Part shown: positions 34,523 through 44,333 of the stretch, one piece after another | How positions within the stretch are numbered: position 1 is the stretch's first letter | Layout of the letters: each line of letters begins with the position of its first letter | Assembly (NCBI GenBank): GCA_937912115.1 | Contig: CALDOI010000009.1 | Span: forward strand, 1 to 53,879 | DNA from: an uncultured Bacteroidota bacterium | Lineage (GTDB): Bacteria > Bacteroidota > Bacteroidia > Bacteroidales > F082 | Length of the DNA stretch: 53,879 nt | Reading direction: 5' to 3' | Program-made: the position numbers and the translations under genes | The notes under the pieces: generated by a model | The model's database searches: none | What the model saw: only the letters and a program-made list of their open reading frames with translations | Told to the model about the DNA's origin: nothing

Positions 34523-35601
34523 TTATAAATCCTCATTTTATCAAGTGCTGCCTGATATTTCTTAGCGTTACGATTATGCTGAGAATTTGTTTTGGCAAAA
34601 ACATGGTATCCCGATAAATCATCTTTTGCACAAAAATATAGATACCCTTCATTTTTATTATTCAACACTGCGTCGATTGACGATATTGAGGGAATACATA
34701 TTGGCCCTGGTGGTAAACCTCCGTACTTGTATGTGTTGTAGGGTGAATCAAAATCTAAATGCACGTTTAATACGCGCTTAATACTATAGTCATTAAGAGC
34801 AAATATTAAAGTTGGATCGGCTTGCAAACGCCACCCTTTTTCGAGACGATTGATATAAACACCTGCTAACATAGGTTTTTCATCAACTTTGTTTGTCTCT
34901 TTTTCAACTATCGAGGCGAGAGTAATTACTTCAGGAATTGTCATCCCCAAATCAGTAGCTTTACTTGTTCTACTAACATTCCAAAAGCTTAGATATTCCT
35001 CATACATTCTTTTCGTAAAACCTTTAGCAGATGTATTCCAGTAAAATTCATAGGTATCAGGAATAAAAATGGTAGATACTGTACTTTGAGTTAAACCCAT
35101 ACCACTTAAAGTTTCCGGATTATAAAATTCTTTAACAAGAGACACAGAATCGGCTTCAATTTGTTTACTTACCTTGGCCGCAAGTTGATATATATCTCTG
35201 ACATTATTAAAGATTACTTTTACAGGTACTTGATTTCCTGAGCGTAACAAAGCTACTAACTCATCATTATTCATGTTATTACTTAGGATATAACGTCCTG
35301 ATTTTATAAGGTTAGGATAATTCTTTTTCTCAGCCCACCAAATAAAATTGTTGCGATGTACTATTAATCCTTTTTCAAAAAGTACTTTTTTTACATCTTC
35401 AAAACTTGAGCCGGTAGATATAAATACCGAAACACTTTTGCCATCAGGTGTCCATACATTGGGTTTGTATATTACCTGATACAACAAATATCCTCCCACA
35501 GAAACTACGATAGCTATTACTGCAATAACCCATATCAAGTATTTCCAGTAGGAATTTTTCTTTTTTCTGCCAACACCATAATGTGAATGATAATAAGCCA
35601 T
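34519..35601 (-). CDS. mltG: Endolytic murein transglycosylase MltG
   Basis: 360 aa. Cytoplasmic basic N terminus (GRKKKNSYWK), one membrane helix at about 21-42, then a periplasmic YceG domain. The catalytic E233 is in ASIVEKETN, and LQADPTLIFA and GGLPPGPICIPS are the other family motifs. Cuts nascent glycan strands and ends their elongation. Lies 27 bp after the GNAT gene and overlaps the phosphomannomutase gene by 4 bp. Confidence 0.94.
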   Translation of the reverse strand: MAYYHSHYGVGRKKKNSYWKYLIWVIAVIAIVVSVGGYLLYQVIYKPNVWTPDGKSVSVFISTGSSFEDVKKVLFEKGLIVHRNNFIWWAEKKNYPNLIKSGRYILSNNMNNDELVALLRSGNQVPVKVIFNNVRDIYQLAAKVSKQIEADSVSLVKEFYNPETLSGMGLTQSTVSTIFIPDTYEFYWNTSAKGFTKRMYEEYLSFWNVSRTSKATDLGMTIPEVITLASIVEKETNKVDEKPMLAGVYINRLEKGWRLQADPTLIFALNDYSIKRVLNVHLDFDSPYNTYKYGGLPPGPICIPSISSIDAVLNNKNEGYLYFCAKDDLSGYHVFAKTNSQHNRNAKKYQAALDKMRIYK

Positions 35602-35628
35602 GGTTGTGATTTATTAATATTAATACCT

Positions 35629-36165
35629 TTACTTCAATGATTTCAAATCTATTAACTGATACATGTACTCATCTGCCCACTTGTTACCAACCAGATTCCA
35701 CTCTTTTTTAATACCAACTCGATTAAAACCTCTACTCTCGAATAGTTTGATGCTGGTATTATTATCAACACCAATATTACAATATAATTGATGAATACCT
35801 ATATGACTAAACAAAAAGCTAATAAGTATATCTAAGGCAATTCCGGCATACCCTTTATTTTGATCTTTTTCAATTATCATTACCCCAATCCCGGCTCTAC
35901 GGTTATGGGCATCAAAATCAAAAACATCAATTACTCCAACCTTTACATGATTACTACTTTCTATATTCTCAATAATAAAACGAAGTTGCATGGCTGAGTA
36001 AATATCTTTATCTGCAAGCAATACATATTGCTCAATATCAAACCTGGAAAATGGATTGTGAGTATTACTAACATTCCATAAACTAGTGTCGTTTTCCATT
36101 TTTAACAGGAAATCAATATCTTCAGGTTCCGGTGGTCTCAGACTTATTTTTCCCTTTGCAAGCAT
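35629..36165 (-). CDS. GNAT acetyltransferase (RimL/RimJ type)
   Basis: 178 aa. N terminus KISLRPPEPEDIDFLLKMEND is the typical start of the RimJ/RimL group. The acetyl-CoA loop is seen as RRAGIGVMIIEKDQNKGYAGIALD, and the late NTSIKLFESRGFNRVG motif is family-typical. Transfers acetyl to an amino group of an unknown protein or small molecule. First gene of the operon with mltG, the phosphomannomutase gene and the DUF2279 gene. No -7 box of the usual type is found directly upstream. Confidence 0.88.
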   Translation of the reverse strand: MLAKGKISLRPPEPEDIDFLLKMENDTSLWNVSNTHNPFSRFDIEQYVLLADKDIYSAMQLRFIIENIESSNHVKVGVIDVFDFDAHNRRAGIGVMIIEKDQNKGYAGIALDILISFLFSHIGIHQLYCNIGVDNNTSIKLFESRGFNRVGIKKEWNLVGNKWADEYMYQLIDLKSLK

Positions 36166-36289
36166 GTACTAGGATTTTCGAAAAAACGCATAAAATTAAC
36201 TAATTATTCAAATCATTTATCTCAATTAACGATCATTACCATAGGTATACTGATATTTTTAAGAATTGTTCGATTTAATTTGCATTAAC

Positions 36290-36312
36290 TAACACGAGTA
36301 TCATTCGTGTTA
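36290..36312. repeat. Perfect 8-bp inverted repeat TAACACGA/TCGTGTTA
   Basis: TAACACGA (36290-36297) and TCGTGTTA (36305-36312) separated by seven bases. Lies between divergent genes, so it could be an operator. No repressor is known. Confidence 0.4.
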
Positions 36313-36449
36313 ATATAAAAATTAATTCTCCTAACTAACGATCGTAATATTCAAGAAAATGATAATTTATACTAAGTCTAAATTGAGAGTTAGTGAATAA
36401 CTTACAGCATATTAACGTAGTATCCTAATGCTAATTAAAAAATAATAAG

Positions 36450-36457
36450 TATGTTTG
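36450..36457 (+). promoter_or_regulatory. Candidate upstream -7 box for the C25 protease gene
   Basis: TATGTTTG, identical to the box 36 bp downstream. Possibly a second promoter. Confidence 0.33.
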
Positions 36458-36485
36458 GCCTCACTTGTCGCAACTAAACATATTA

Positions 36486-36493
36486 TATGTTTG
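36486..36493 (+). promoter_or_regulatory. Candidate -7 box for the C25 protease gene, with -33 TTG
   Basis: TATGTTTG with a TTG at 36465-36467, spacer 18 bp, close to the expected 19-21. It lies 95 bp upstream of the ATG. The best-formed promoter in the window. Confidence 0.42.
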
Positions 36494-36588
36494 TCAAGTA
36501 TTGTAATACCATAACACTAATATTTATTAAGATTGATTTCATAGCTTTTTTAATCAGCACTTAAACTTTATCAATTAATTTTCTATAC

Positions 36589-39500
36589 ATGAAAAACCTA
36601 GTTACATATTATCTAAAAATCTCCGTTACAATTATTATGGTTTTTAGTTTAACCATTGTGATTGCACAAAACAGTAAAATTTCCTATGATAACAATTGGG
36701 GAAAACAAGGAATAAGCGTTAAAAAGCAAAGCCAAAATGGTATTACCATTAATTCATCAATTGAGTCATATTATAGAGCTCCAATTATAATTGATAATAA
36801 TACACTACAAACAATAACTACCGAAGGAGTATATCTTCAAAACGATGCCGGAGCACCTAACCTCCCAGCATTCAGTAATTACATTGCAATTCCTAAAGGA
36901 GCAAGTGTAACTGCAAAAGTTGTTAGGAAACAAATGGAGATCATAAATAATATAGCCATTTCTCCGGCACCGATTATTCCAAAAGATGATGATAACACTC
37001 CTTTGATTTATATCAAAAACCCTAAGATTTTTACAAATAATGCAAACTACCCAGAAAATATTGTTCAGGTTTCTGAGCCAATGAAAATTAGAGGAATGGA
37101 TGTTGTAATAGTAGGAGTTAGTCCGTTCCAATATAATCCGGTTACACAACAATTAATCATTAATCGTGACATTGAAATTGAAATAACTTTTGAGGGTGGA
37201 ACCGGTAAATTTGGTGATGACAGACTACGAAATCGTTGGTGGGATCCAATTATTAAAGATGCAGTACTTAATAGTGAGTCAATATCAACTCCAAATCAAA
37301 ATCAACGGAGTGGAAGAGAGACAGGCTACGAATATTTAATCATTGTGCCAGAAGATGCCACATATATTGCATGGGCCGATTCGATTAGAAACTTCCGTGT
37401 TAATCAAGGGATTTCAACAAATGTACTTACAACTACAGATGTTGGTGGCAATACAATTTCGGCCATCGAGAGTTATATTAACAACGCATATAATACCTGG
37501 GATATCCCCCCTGCTGCAGTTCTTTTAATGGCAGATTATGGAGATGTAGGTAATACAATAATATCACCTATTTATAATAGCTATTGTGCATCCGACAATA
37601 TTTTTGCAGATGTTGATGGCGACCATATGCCAGATGTTATATTCGCCCGAATGACAGCCCAAACAGAAGAACATCTTGAAACTTTTGTAACAAAGGTGCT
37701 TAATTACGAACGTACACCTCCTGTTGATCCTGATTTTTATAATCACCCAATAACTGCACTTGGTTGGCAAACAGAAAGATGGTTCCAGATTTGTTCAGAA
37801 ACCGTTGGTGGTTACTTTAGTACAATTCATGGTAAAGAACCTGTAAGAATTAATGCTGTTTATGGAGGTAATCCAGATGTAGACCCTTGGTCGAGTGCTC
37901 AAAACACGAATACAATTATGCAGTATTTTGGTCCTGACGGACTGGGTTATATCCCGGCAACACCTACCGAACTTGGTGGTTGGGCTGATGGAACATCTGC
38001 CGATGTTAACAATGCTTTAAACAACGGTGCTTTTATCCTACAACATCGCGATCACGGAAATAGCACAGGATGGGGAGAACCATCATATACCAGCAGTTCT
38101 ATTAATGGGCTTACTAATACTGACCTATCATTTATCTTCTCAATCAACTGTTTAACTGGTAAATTTAATAATACCGCTGAATGTTTCGCTGAAAAATTTC
38201 ACAGATATAAATACGATGGCGAAAATTCAGGAGCCTTAGGTTTAATTGCAGCTTCTGAAGTATCATATTCATTTGTAAACGATACATATGTTTGGGGTAT
38301 GTATGATAATATGTGGCCCGATTTCCTGCCTGATTATGGAGCAAATCCAGAACCAAGAGGTATTCTGCCCGCCTTCGGAAATGCTGCCGGGAAATATTTC
38401 TTGCAGCAATCATCATGGCCATATAATACTAATAACAAAGAAGTTACTTACAATCTATTTCATCATCATGGAGATGCTTTTTCGGTCATTTATTCCGAAG
38501 TACCACAATATCTAACGGTAACTCATGAACAAGGTATTGTTGCCGGTGAAATTAGCTTTACTGTTACTGCTGATGAAGGTTCTTTTATCGCACTAAGCGT
38601 AAACAATGAACTAATAGGAACTGCTGAAGGTACAGGTTCACCTGTAGTAATTGAAATAACGGCTCAATTTCCACCCAACAAATTACTTGTAACGGTCACA
38701 AAACAAAACTATTACCGATACGAGTCACTAGTTGATATTATTCCTCCGGATGGCCCATATGTAATATATAATGATGTTGCCATCAACAATACCACTGGAA
38801 TGATGACAACTGGAGAATCCACCCTGGCAGATTTAACAGTTAAAAACATTGGTGTTGAAATTGGTGAAAATATACAAGTAACTATAAGTTCAACTGATCA
38901 ATACATTGAATTTACAGATAATACAGAAAATTATGGCAGTATTGAAGCTGGTGCAACCTCAACAATTACTGAGGGTTATGTCTGGAATGTGGCCAACGAT
39001 ATTCCTGACCTGTATTTGGTGGGATTTGATATTGAATCAACCGATGGAAATGATATTTGGTTATCAAAAATGAACATAATCGCTCATGCACCAAAGCTAA
39101 GTATAGGAAGTATGACTTTTAATGATGATCAATTTGGTAATGGTGACGGACAATTAGATCCAGGTGAAACATTAGATGTTACTATTAAAGTTTATAACGA
39201 AGGTTCTGTGATAGCGCCACTTACTATCGGAAACTTCATAAGCCTAAATCCATTTATTGAAGTAGTAAACTCGCAATATACAATAGGTAATATCCAATCG
39301 GGAGATATGTTAAATGCACTATTTACAATAACAGTTGCGGATGAAACACCAATTGGCTCGCTGGTTGATTTTGAACTTGAAGCAGTATCAGGTGAATATA
39401 ACGCTGAAAAAATCTTTTCCAATAAAGTAGGTTTAATTGTTGAAGATTGGGAAACAGGTGACATGACAAAATATCCATGGCAAACTGGTGGAAGCAGCGT

Positions 39501-40902
39501 ATGGGAGATATCAACAAGCAATCCATATGAAGGTACATATTGCAATAAATCAAGCGATTTAAGTGATCAACAGTCAACATGGATGTCGATAATCTACGAA
39601 TCAGCAATTGATGATAGTATTTCTTTTTATGTTATGGTTAGTTCCGAAGATCAATATGATTTCTTCAGATTCTATATCGATGGTATGCCTAAACTTACAT
39701 TATCAGGTGAGGAATCATGGCAACGTGTATCATTTCCCATTTCAGCTGGTACTCACTTATACAAATGGCAATATAGTAAAGATGTTAATCAAAGTGCTGG
39801 TGAAGATTGTGCAAGAGTAGACTATATCATACTTCCTGCACCTCCGATAACATCTGCATTTGCAGGGTTAGATACAGAGTTTTGTGATATGGATGAGATG
39901 CAATGCGAAGGCACTGCCACATATTGCGAATCGGTATTATGGACAACCTCGGGAAGTGGAACTTTTTCTGATCCTGAAATATTCACACCACTATACATGC
40001 CAAGCGATGATGATATGCTAGAAGGATCTGTTGAGCTTACCTTTACAGGTTTTGGTCCTGAAGAAACAGTTGAAGACAAAGTAGTTTTCAGCTTCGCCTT
40101 ATCACCAAATATAGAAGTTGGCGAAAACAGTATTATTTGTAGTAATGAATCTTTTCTGCTTGCAGACGCTAATGCGGTAAATTATACTTCCCTAACATGG
40201 ACTACCCTTGGTGATGGTACTTTTGATAATGAAAATGCAATTAATCCAGTGTATACACCGGGAATAACTGATATTGAGAATGGTGTTACATCACTAATAT
40301 TAACTGCCATGGGTTCAGAAGCATGTGGAGAAATAGTTGATCAGTTAGAGTTAACTATCAAAACAGCACCGGTTGCAAATGCAGGTATTGATGCTGATAT
40401 TTGTCCGATGCTCACATACACTATTGAAGACGCATCAGCCTTGAATTTTGAACAAATATTATGGACGACCAATGGTGACGGTTCATTTGATGATCACACA
40501 ACTGCTCAACCAACTTATACTCCAGGGAGTATTGATATTGCTACGAAAGAAGTTATTTTAACAATGACAACATCCAATGGATTATTCTGCCCTGAATCGG
40601 TGGATGATATGATGCTAACTTTGTTGTGTACAGATGTAACCGAACTGGATGGGCATGGAATATTATCACTGTATCCAAACCCCAATGATGGTAGTTTCAA
40701 CCTTAAAATTGAAAATGTTGTAAGTGAAATTGCTAGTATTAAAATCTATAATTCAGTAGGTGAAGTGGTTTATGTAAAATCAAATATCCAAATGAACAAT
40801 GCTTTCAATATGATATTTAGTTTAGAAACAGTACCAGGAATCTACACATTAAAAGTTGAAGCAAGTAATACACACCTTGCCAAAAAATTTATTATAAAAT
40901 AA
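36589..40902 (+). CDS. Gingipain-like C25 peptidase with type IX sorting domain
   Basis: 1437 aa. Signal peptide 1-26, then a C25 propeptide-like region (about 30-240). The peptidase domain is about 250-640, with catalytic H489 (HRDHGN) and C521 (FSINCLTG) as in gingipains. An Ig-like domain (about 640-720) follows, then two CARDB-like beta domains (about 745-950) and a jelly-roll-like region near 955-1085. Three PKD-like repeats of about 88 residues begin near 1086, 1174 and 1262, each with an LWTT/TWTT-G-G/D-F motif. Residues from about 1356 to the end are a type A sorting domain (LYPNPNDGSF, ending in KFIIK). Secreted by the type IX system and probably attached to the surface. Cleaves proteins, with specificity unknown. 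Monocistronic, followed by a strong terminator. Confidence 0.93.
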   Translation: MKNLVTYYLKISVTIIMVFSLTIVIAQNSKISYDNNWGKQGISVKKQSQNGITINSSIESYYRAPIIIDNNTLQTITTEGVYLQNDAGAPNLPAFSNYIAIPKGASVTAKVVRKQMEIINNIAISPAPIIPKDDDNTPLIYIKNPKIFTNNANYPENIVQVSEPMKIRGMDVVIVGVSPFQYNPVTQQLIINRDIEIEITFEGGTGKFGDDRLRNRWWDPIIKDAVLNSESISTPNQNQRSGRETGYEYLIIVPEDATYIAWADSIRNFRVNQGISTNVLTTTDVGGNTISAIESYINNAYNTWDIPPAAVLLMADYGDVGNTIISPIYNSYCASDNIFADVDGDHMPDVIFARMTAQTEEHLETFVTKVLNYERTPPVDPDFYNHPITALGWQTERWFQICSETVGGYFSTIHGKEPVRINAVYGGNPDVDPWSSAQNTNTIMQYFGPDGLGYIPATPTELGGWADGTSADVNNALNNGAFILQHRDHGNSTGWGEPSYTSSSINGLTNTDLSFIFSINCLTGKFNNTAECFAEKFHRYKYDGENSGALGLIAASEVSYSFVNDTYVWGMYDNMWPDFLPDYGANPEPRGILPAFGNAAGKYFLQQSSWPYNTNNKEVTYNLFHHHGDAFSVIYSEVPQYLTVTHEQGIVAGEISFTVTADEGSFIALSVNNELIGTAEGTGSPVVIEITAQFPPNKLLVTVTKQNYYRYESLVDIIPPDGPYVIYNDVAINNTTGMMTTGESTLADLTVKNIGVEIGENIQVTISSTDQYIEFTDNTENYGSIEAGATSTITEGYVWNVANDIPDLYLVGFDIESTDGNDIWLSKMNIIAHAPKLSIGSMTFNDDQFGNGDGQLDPGETLDVTIKVYNEGSVIAPLTIGNFISLNPFIEVVNSQYTIGNIQSGDMLNALFTITVADETPIGSLVDFELEAVSGEYNAEKIFSNKVGLIVEDWETGDMTKYPWQTGGSSVWEISTSNPYEGTYCNKSSDLSDQQSTWMSIIYESAIDDSISFYVMVSSEDQYDFFRFYIDGMPKLTLSGEESWQRVSFPISAGTHLYKWQYSKDVNQSAGEDCARVDYIILPAPPITSAFAGLDTEFCDMDEMQCEGTATYCESVLWTTSGSGTFSDPEIFTPLYMPSDDDMLEGSVELTFTGFGPEETVEDKVVFSFALSPNIEVGENSIICSNESFLLADANAVNYTSLTWTTLGDGTFDNENAINPVYTPGITDIENGVTSLILTAMGSEACGEIVDQLELTIKTAPVANAGIDADICPMLTYTIEDASALNFEQILWTTNGDGSFDDHTTAQPTYTPGSIDIATKEVILTMTTSNGLFCPESVDDMMLTLLCTDVTELDGHGILSLYPNPNDGSFNLKIENVVSEIASIKIYNSVGEVVYVKSNIQMNNAFNMIFSLETVPGIYTLKVEASNTHLAKKFIIK

Positions 40903-40952
40903 TCTATCCACGGTCTAATAAAAGACAAAAAATACAGACCAAACTAATTAAT

Positions 40953-41007
40953 CCCGTTAAGGTTTTTTCTTTGCTAAATAAAGAAATCTCACTTAGCGGG
41001 TTTTTTT
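40953..41007 (+). terminator. Strong intrinsic terminator of the C25 protease gene
   Basis: CCCGTTAAG (40953-40961) pairs with CTTAGCGGG (40992-41000) with one G-U pair. Inside it TTTCTTT pairs with AAAGAAA. A run of seven T follows at 41001-41007. Confidence 0.85.
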
Positions 41008-41008
41008 C

Positions 41009-41016
41009 TACTTTTG
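41009..41016 (+). promoter_or_regulatory. Candidate -7 box for argS abutting the terminator
   Basis: TACTTTTG begins two bases after the terminator T-run. The argS ATG is at 41040, giving a short leader of about 20 bases. Any -33 element would fall within the hairpin arm. Confidence 0.42.
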
Positions 41017-41039
41017 CACTTCAAATTTTTTCCCTTAAG

Positions 41040-42827
41040 ATGATAGAGCAATTACTATTAGATACATTACTAAAAGCGGTACAAGATCTTTATAAACAGG
41101 ATATACCGGTTAAACTAGCACAAGTACAAAAAACAAGACCTGAGTTCGAAGGTGATTATACAATTGTTGTATTTCCATTATTAAGGTCTTCAAAAAAAGG
41201 ACCTGAGCAAACCGCTGAAGAAATTGGGTCTTTTATGGTTACAAATCTTAAGGAAGTAACTAGTTACAACATAATAAAGGGATTCTTAAATCTCTCAATT
41301 GCAAATGATTATTGGGAGAATTTCTTTAATGAGAATTCAAATAAAATTGATTTCGGCAAACATTCTCACAACAATAATGCACCAATCGTTGTAGAGTACT
41401 CATCGCCAAATACAAATAAACCTCTTCACTTAGGCCATATTAGAAATAATTTGCTCGGTTGGTCGGTTGCCCAGATTCTTAAAAACGGAGGTCAGCAAGT
41501 TGTAAAAGTTAATTTAGTTAACGACAGAGGCATTCATATCTGTAAATCAATGCTCGCCTGGAAAAAATGGGGAGACAATATAACACCTGAGTCATCCAAT
41601 AATAAAGGCGATAGTTTGGTTGGTGATTATTATGTGCTTTTTGATAAAAAGAATAAGGAAGAAATATCAGCTCTTATTGCTGATGGGATGGATAAAGATG
41701 AGGCAGCAAAATCTACTGTACTTCTATCAGAAGCGAAAACAATGCTTAAGGAATGGGAGGATGGCAAAGAAGATGTTAGAGAACTTTGGAGCACCATGAA
41801 TAGTTGGGTATATAGTGGGTTTGACACAACATACGCACGTATGGGAATCGATTTTGATAAGATTTACTATGAATCAGAAACCTATTTACTTGGAAAAAAA
41901 CTGGTAGATGAAGGATTAAAACTGGAAGTTTTTTTTAGCAAAGAAGATGGTTCAGTTTGGTGTGATTTATCAGAGGATGGCCTTGATGAAAAACTGCTTT
42001 TGAGAGCAGATGGGACTTCTGTTTATATGACTCAGGATTTAGGTACAGCCCAATTAAGATATGACGATTATCATCCATCAAAATTGATTTATGTTGTTGG
42101 TAATGAACAGAACTATCATTTTGATGTGCTTAAATTAATCCTGAAAAAACTTGGTAAAAATTGGGCTCAACATATCAGCCACCTAAATTATGGCATGGTT
42201 GAGTTACCACATGGCAAAATGAAATCAAGAGAGGGTAATGTTGTTGACGCTGATGACTTGATGGATGAAATGTATGAAACGGCCAGGAAAACTTCTGAAG
42301 AGTTAGGCAAATTTGATGACCTAAGTGAAGCTGAAGCAGACAAACTTTATAATATGTTGAGTTTAGGTGCTTTAAAATACTTTATACTAAAGGTTGATCC
42401 CAAAAAAACAATGACATTCAATCCTGTTGAATCAATTGATTTTAACGGAAATACAGGGCCATTTATACAATATACTCATGCACGAATCAGGTCGATAATC
42501 AGGAAATCCAAAGAGGCTAATATGCTGCAAGAAGTAATAGTTATTAGTAATTATAACTTTGAGGAAAAAGAACTAGCAATAATAAAATTACTTCATGATT
42601 TTCCAGTAGTAACTAATCAATCCGCTACCATGCTTAGTCCTGCTTTAATTGCGAACTATACATATGAATTAGCTAAAGAGTACAATCAATTTTATCATGA
42701 AGTAGTAATTTTGAAAGAATCGGATATTAATAAAAGAAATTTCCGAATTGCTTTATCTGAATTTACCGGCAACACCATTAAGTCGGCAATGGCACTACTA
42801 GGAATACAAGTTCCTGAAAGGATGTAG
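41040..42827 (+). CDS. argS: Arginyl-tRNA synthetase
   Basis: 595 aa from the chosen ATG. Class I synthetase. Joins arginine to tRNA-Arg. HIGH motif as H130-LGH (NTNKPLHLGHIRNN) and the KMSKS-like KMKSR at 393-397. The N-terminal tRNA-recognition domain starts with MIEQLLLDTLLKAV. The C-terminal anticodon domain is present (HARIRSIIRKS onward). The open frame extends 23 codons upstream to a TTG at 40971, but that extension runs through the terminator hairpin and the -7 box. The ATG at 41040 is therefore the start. Confidence 0.96.
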   Translation: MIEQLLLDTLLKAVQDLYKQDIPVKLAQVQKTRPEFEGDYTIVVFPLLRSSKKGPEQTAEEIGSFMVTNLKEVTSYNIIKGFLNLSIANDYWENFFNENSNKIDFGKHSHNNNAPIVVEYSSPNTNKPLHLGHIRNNLLGWSVAQILKNGGQQVVKVNLVNDRGIHICKSMLAWKKWGDNITPESSNNKGDSLVGDYYVLFDKKNKEEISALIADGMDKDEAAKSTVLLSEAKTMLKEWEDGKEDVRELWSTMNSWVYSGFDTTYARMGIDFDKIYYESETYLLGKKLVDEGLKLEVFFSKEDGSVWCDLSEDGLDEKLLLRADGTSVYMTQDLGTAQLRYDDYHPSKLIYVVGNEQNYHFDVLKLILKKLGKNWAQHISHLNYGMVELPHGKMKSREGNVVDADDLMDEMYETARKTSEELGKFDDLSEAEADKLYNMLSLGALKYFILKVDPKKTMTFNPVESIDFNGNTGPFIQYTHARIRSIIRKSKEANMLQEVIVISNYNFEEKELAIIKLLHDFPVVTNQSATMLSPALIANYTYELAKEYNQFYHEVVILKESDINKRNFRIALSEFTGNTIKSAMALLGIQVPERM

Positions 42828-42850
42828 TTAATTCTACTCAATCAAATACC

Positions 42851-42879
42851 AATTATCCAATTACTAATTATCCAATTAC
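42851..42879. repeat. 15-bp tandem repeat before rlmD
   Basis: AATTATCCAATTAC occurs at 42851-42864 and again at 42866-42879, separated by one T. It is in the 67-bp argS-rlmD spacer. Similar ATAATTGG words flank the element at 171-217 in reverse complement. Confidence 0.5.
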
Positions 42880-42894
42880 AAAAAACACAAACCA

Positions 42895-44322
42895 ATGTCG
42901 CGCAGAAATAGACCACTACCAAACTACGAAAAAGTTGAAATAACCGATGCAGCTGCCGAAGGCAAATGTATTGCAAGAATAGATGAAAAAGTAATTTTTG
43001 TTCCATTTGCAGCACCCGGAGATGTTGTTGACATTCAAGTTGTAAAGAAAAAGAGATCTTATCTGGAAGGTAGAATTACAAACTTCCATACATATTCCAA
43101 ACAACGAAGAGAGCCTCAATGCTCGCACTTTGGATTATGTGGTGGGTGTAAATGGCAACACATAAGTTATGATAACCAGCTAATTAACAAGCAAAAACAG
43201 GTTAAAGATAATTTTGAACGAATTGGAAAAGTTCAGGTTGGTGAATTTTTACCAATTATTGGAGCCGACAATGAATACTATTATAGAAATAAGCTGGAGT
43301 ATACCTTTTCGGATAGAAGATGGTTAACCACACTTGATACTCCAAAAGAAGAAGGAGGTCCTCAGGAAACTAACGGACTTGGATTTCACTTACCAGGCAT
43401 GTTCGATAAAATACTCGATATTGAACATTGCTACCTTCAAAAAGAACCATCAAACGACATTAGATTAGCAATAAAAGCTTTTGCCATTGAACAGGAATTG
43501 GAATTTTTTAATGCTAGAAATCATGAAGGATTCCTAAGGAATTTGTTAATTAGGACTTCTACTATTGGTGAACTAATGGTTATTGTGGTATTTAGATATG
43601 ATGACCTTGATGTTAAGGAATTACTTAAAAAGATAGAAGATAAATTCCCGGAAATCACATCATTAATGTATGTGATAAATGAAAAGCAAAATGATACAAT
43701 TTGGGATCTGGAGGTTAAGTTGTTCAAAGGCAAACCATTCCTGCTTGAAGTGATGAAATCACCAGTCGGTAATCCTGATTTGAATTTTAAGATAGGTCCT
43801 ATTTCATTTTATCAAACTAATCCTGAGCAAGCTTTCAAACTCTATAATACTGCTTTTGAGTTCGCTGATTTTAAAGGTGATGAACTTGTTTATGATCTAT
43901 ATACTGGAACAGGTACGATAGCAGATTTCATAGCACGATCTGTTAAAAAAGTAATTGGGATCGAATCGGTTGAGCAGGCTATTGAGGATGCAAAAGAAAA
44001 TACTGCATTAAATAATATTACCAATGTTGAGTTTTTTGCCGGAGATATGGTTAAAATTCTAAATCCAGAATTCTTATCAATTAATGGGAAACCTGATGTT
44101 GTAATTACTGATCCTCCTCGAGCCGGGATGCATGAAAAGGTTGTGAAGCAAATCCTACTTGCTGAACCTCAAAAAATAGTATATATTAGTTGTAACCCGG
44201 CAACACAGTCAAGAGATATTTCAATTCTATCGGAAAAATATGATGTTGTAAAATCACAACCGGTAGATATGTTTCCACAGACTCATCACGTTGAAAATGT
44301 TGCACTTCTTATTAAACGATAA
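42895..44322 (+). CDS. rlmD: 23S rRNA (uracil-C5)-methyltransferase
   Basis: 475 aa. TRAM domain (about 10-70) followed by the iron-sulfur cysteines C76, C82, C85 (CSHFGLCGGC) and C179 (EHCYL). SAM-binding motif DLYTGTGT (334-341), TDPPRAG, and catalytic C433 in SCNPATQSRD. Methylates C5 of a uridine in 23S rRNA using SAM, as in the RumA/RlmD family; the RlmC or TrmA alternatives lack this exact Fe-S plus TRAM combination. Follows argS in the same direction, possibly in one unit. Confidence 0.9.
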   Translation: MSRRNRPLPNYEKVEITDAAAEGKCIARIDEKVIFVPFAAPGDVVDIQVVKKKRSYLEGRITNFHTYSKQRREPQCSHFGLCGGCKWQHISYDNQLINKQKQVKDNFERIGKVQVGEFLPIIGADNEYYYRNKLEYTFSDRRWLTTLDTPKEEGGPQETNGLGFHLPGMFDKILDIEHCYLQKEPSNDIRLAIKAFAIEQELEFFNARNHEGFLRNLLIRTSTIGELMVIVVFRYDDLDVKELLKKIEDKFPEITSLMYVINEKQNDTIWDLEVKLFKGKPFLLEVMKSPVGNPDLNFKIGPISFYQTNPEQAFKLYNTAFEFADFKGDELVYDLYTGTGTIADFIARSVKKVIGIESVEQAIEDAKENTALNNITNVEFFAGDMVKILNPEFLSINGKPDVVITDPPRAGMHEKVVKQILLAEPQKIVYISCNPATQSRDISILSEKYDVVKSQPVDMFPQTHHVENVALLIKR

Positions 44323-44333
44323 CAACAATTACG

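Larger units (their letters stand above)
36166..36588. other. Divergent intergenic region before the C25 protease gene
   Basis: 423 bp without a gene. It contains an inverted repeat at 36290-36312 and two identical TATGTTTG boxes at 36450 and 36486, the second with a TTG 18 bp upstream. The rest is AT-rich. Confidence 0.65.

Noticed and set aside
40971-41039. TTG-initiated 23-residue extension of ArgS
   Set aside because: It runs through the terminator hairpin and the -7 box, and the ATG at 41040 gives the normal ArgS N terminus.
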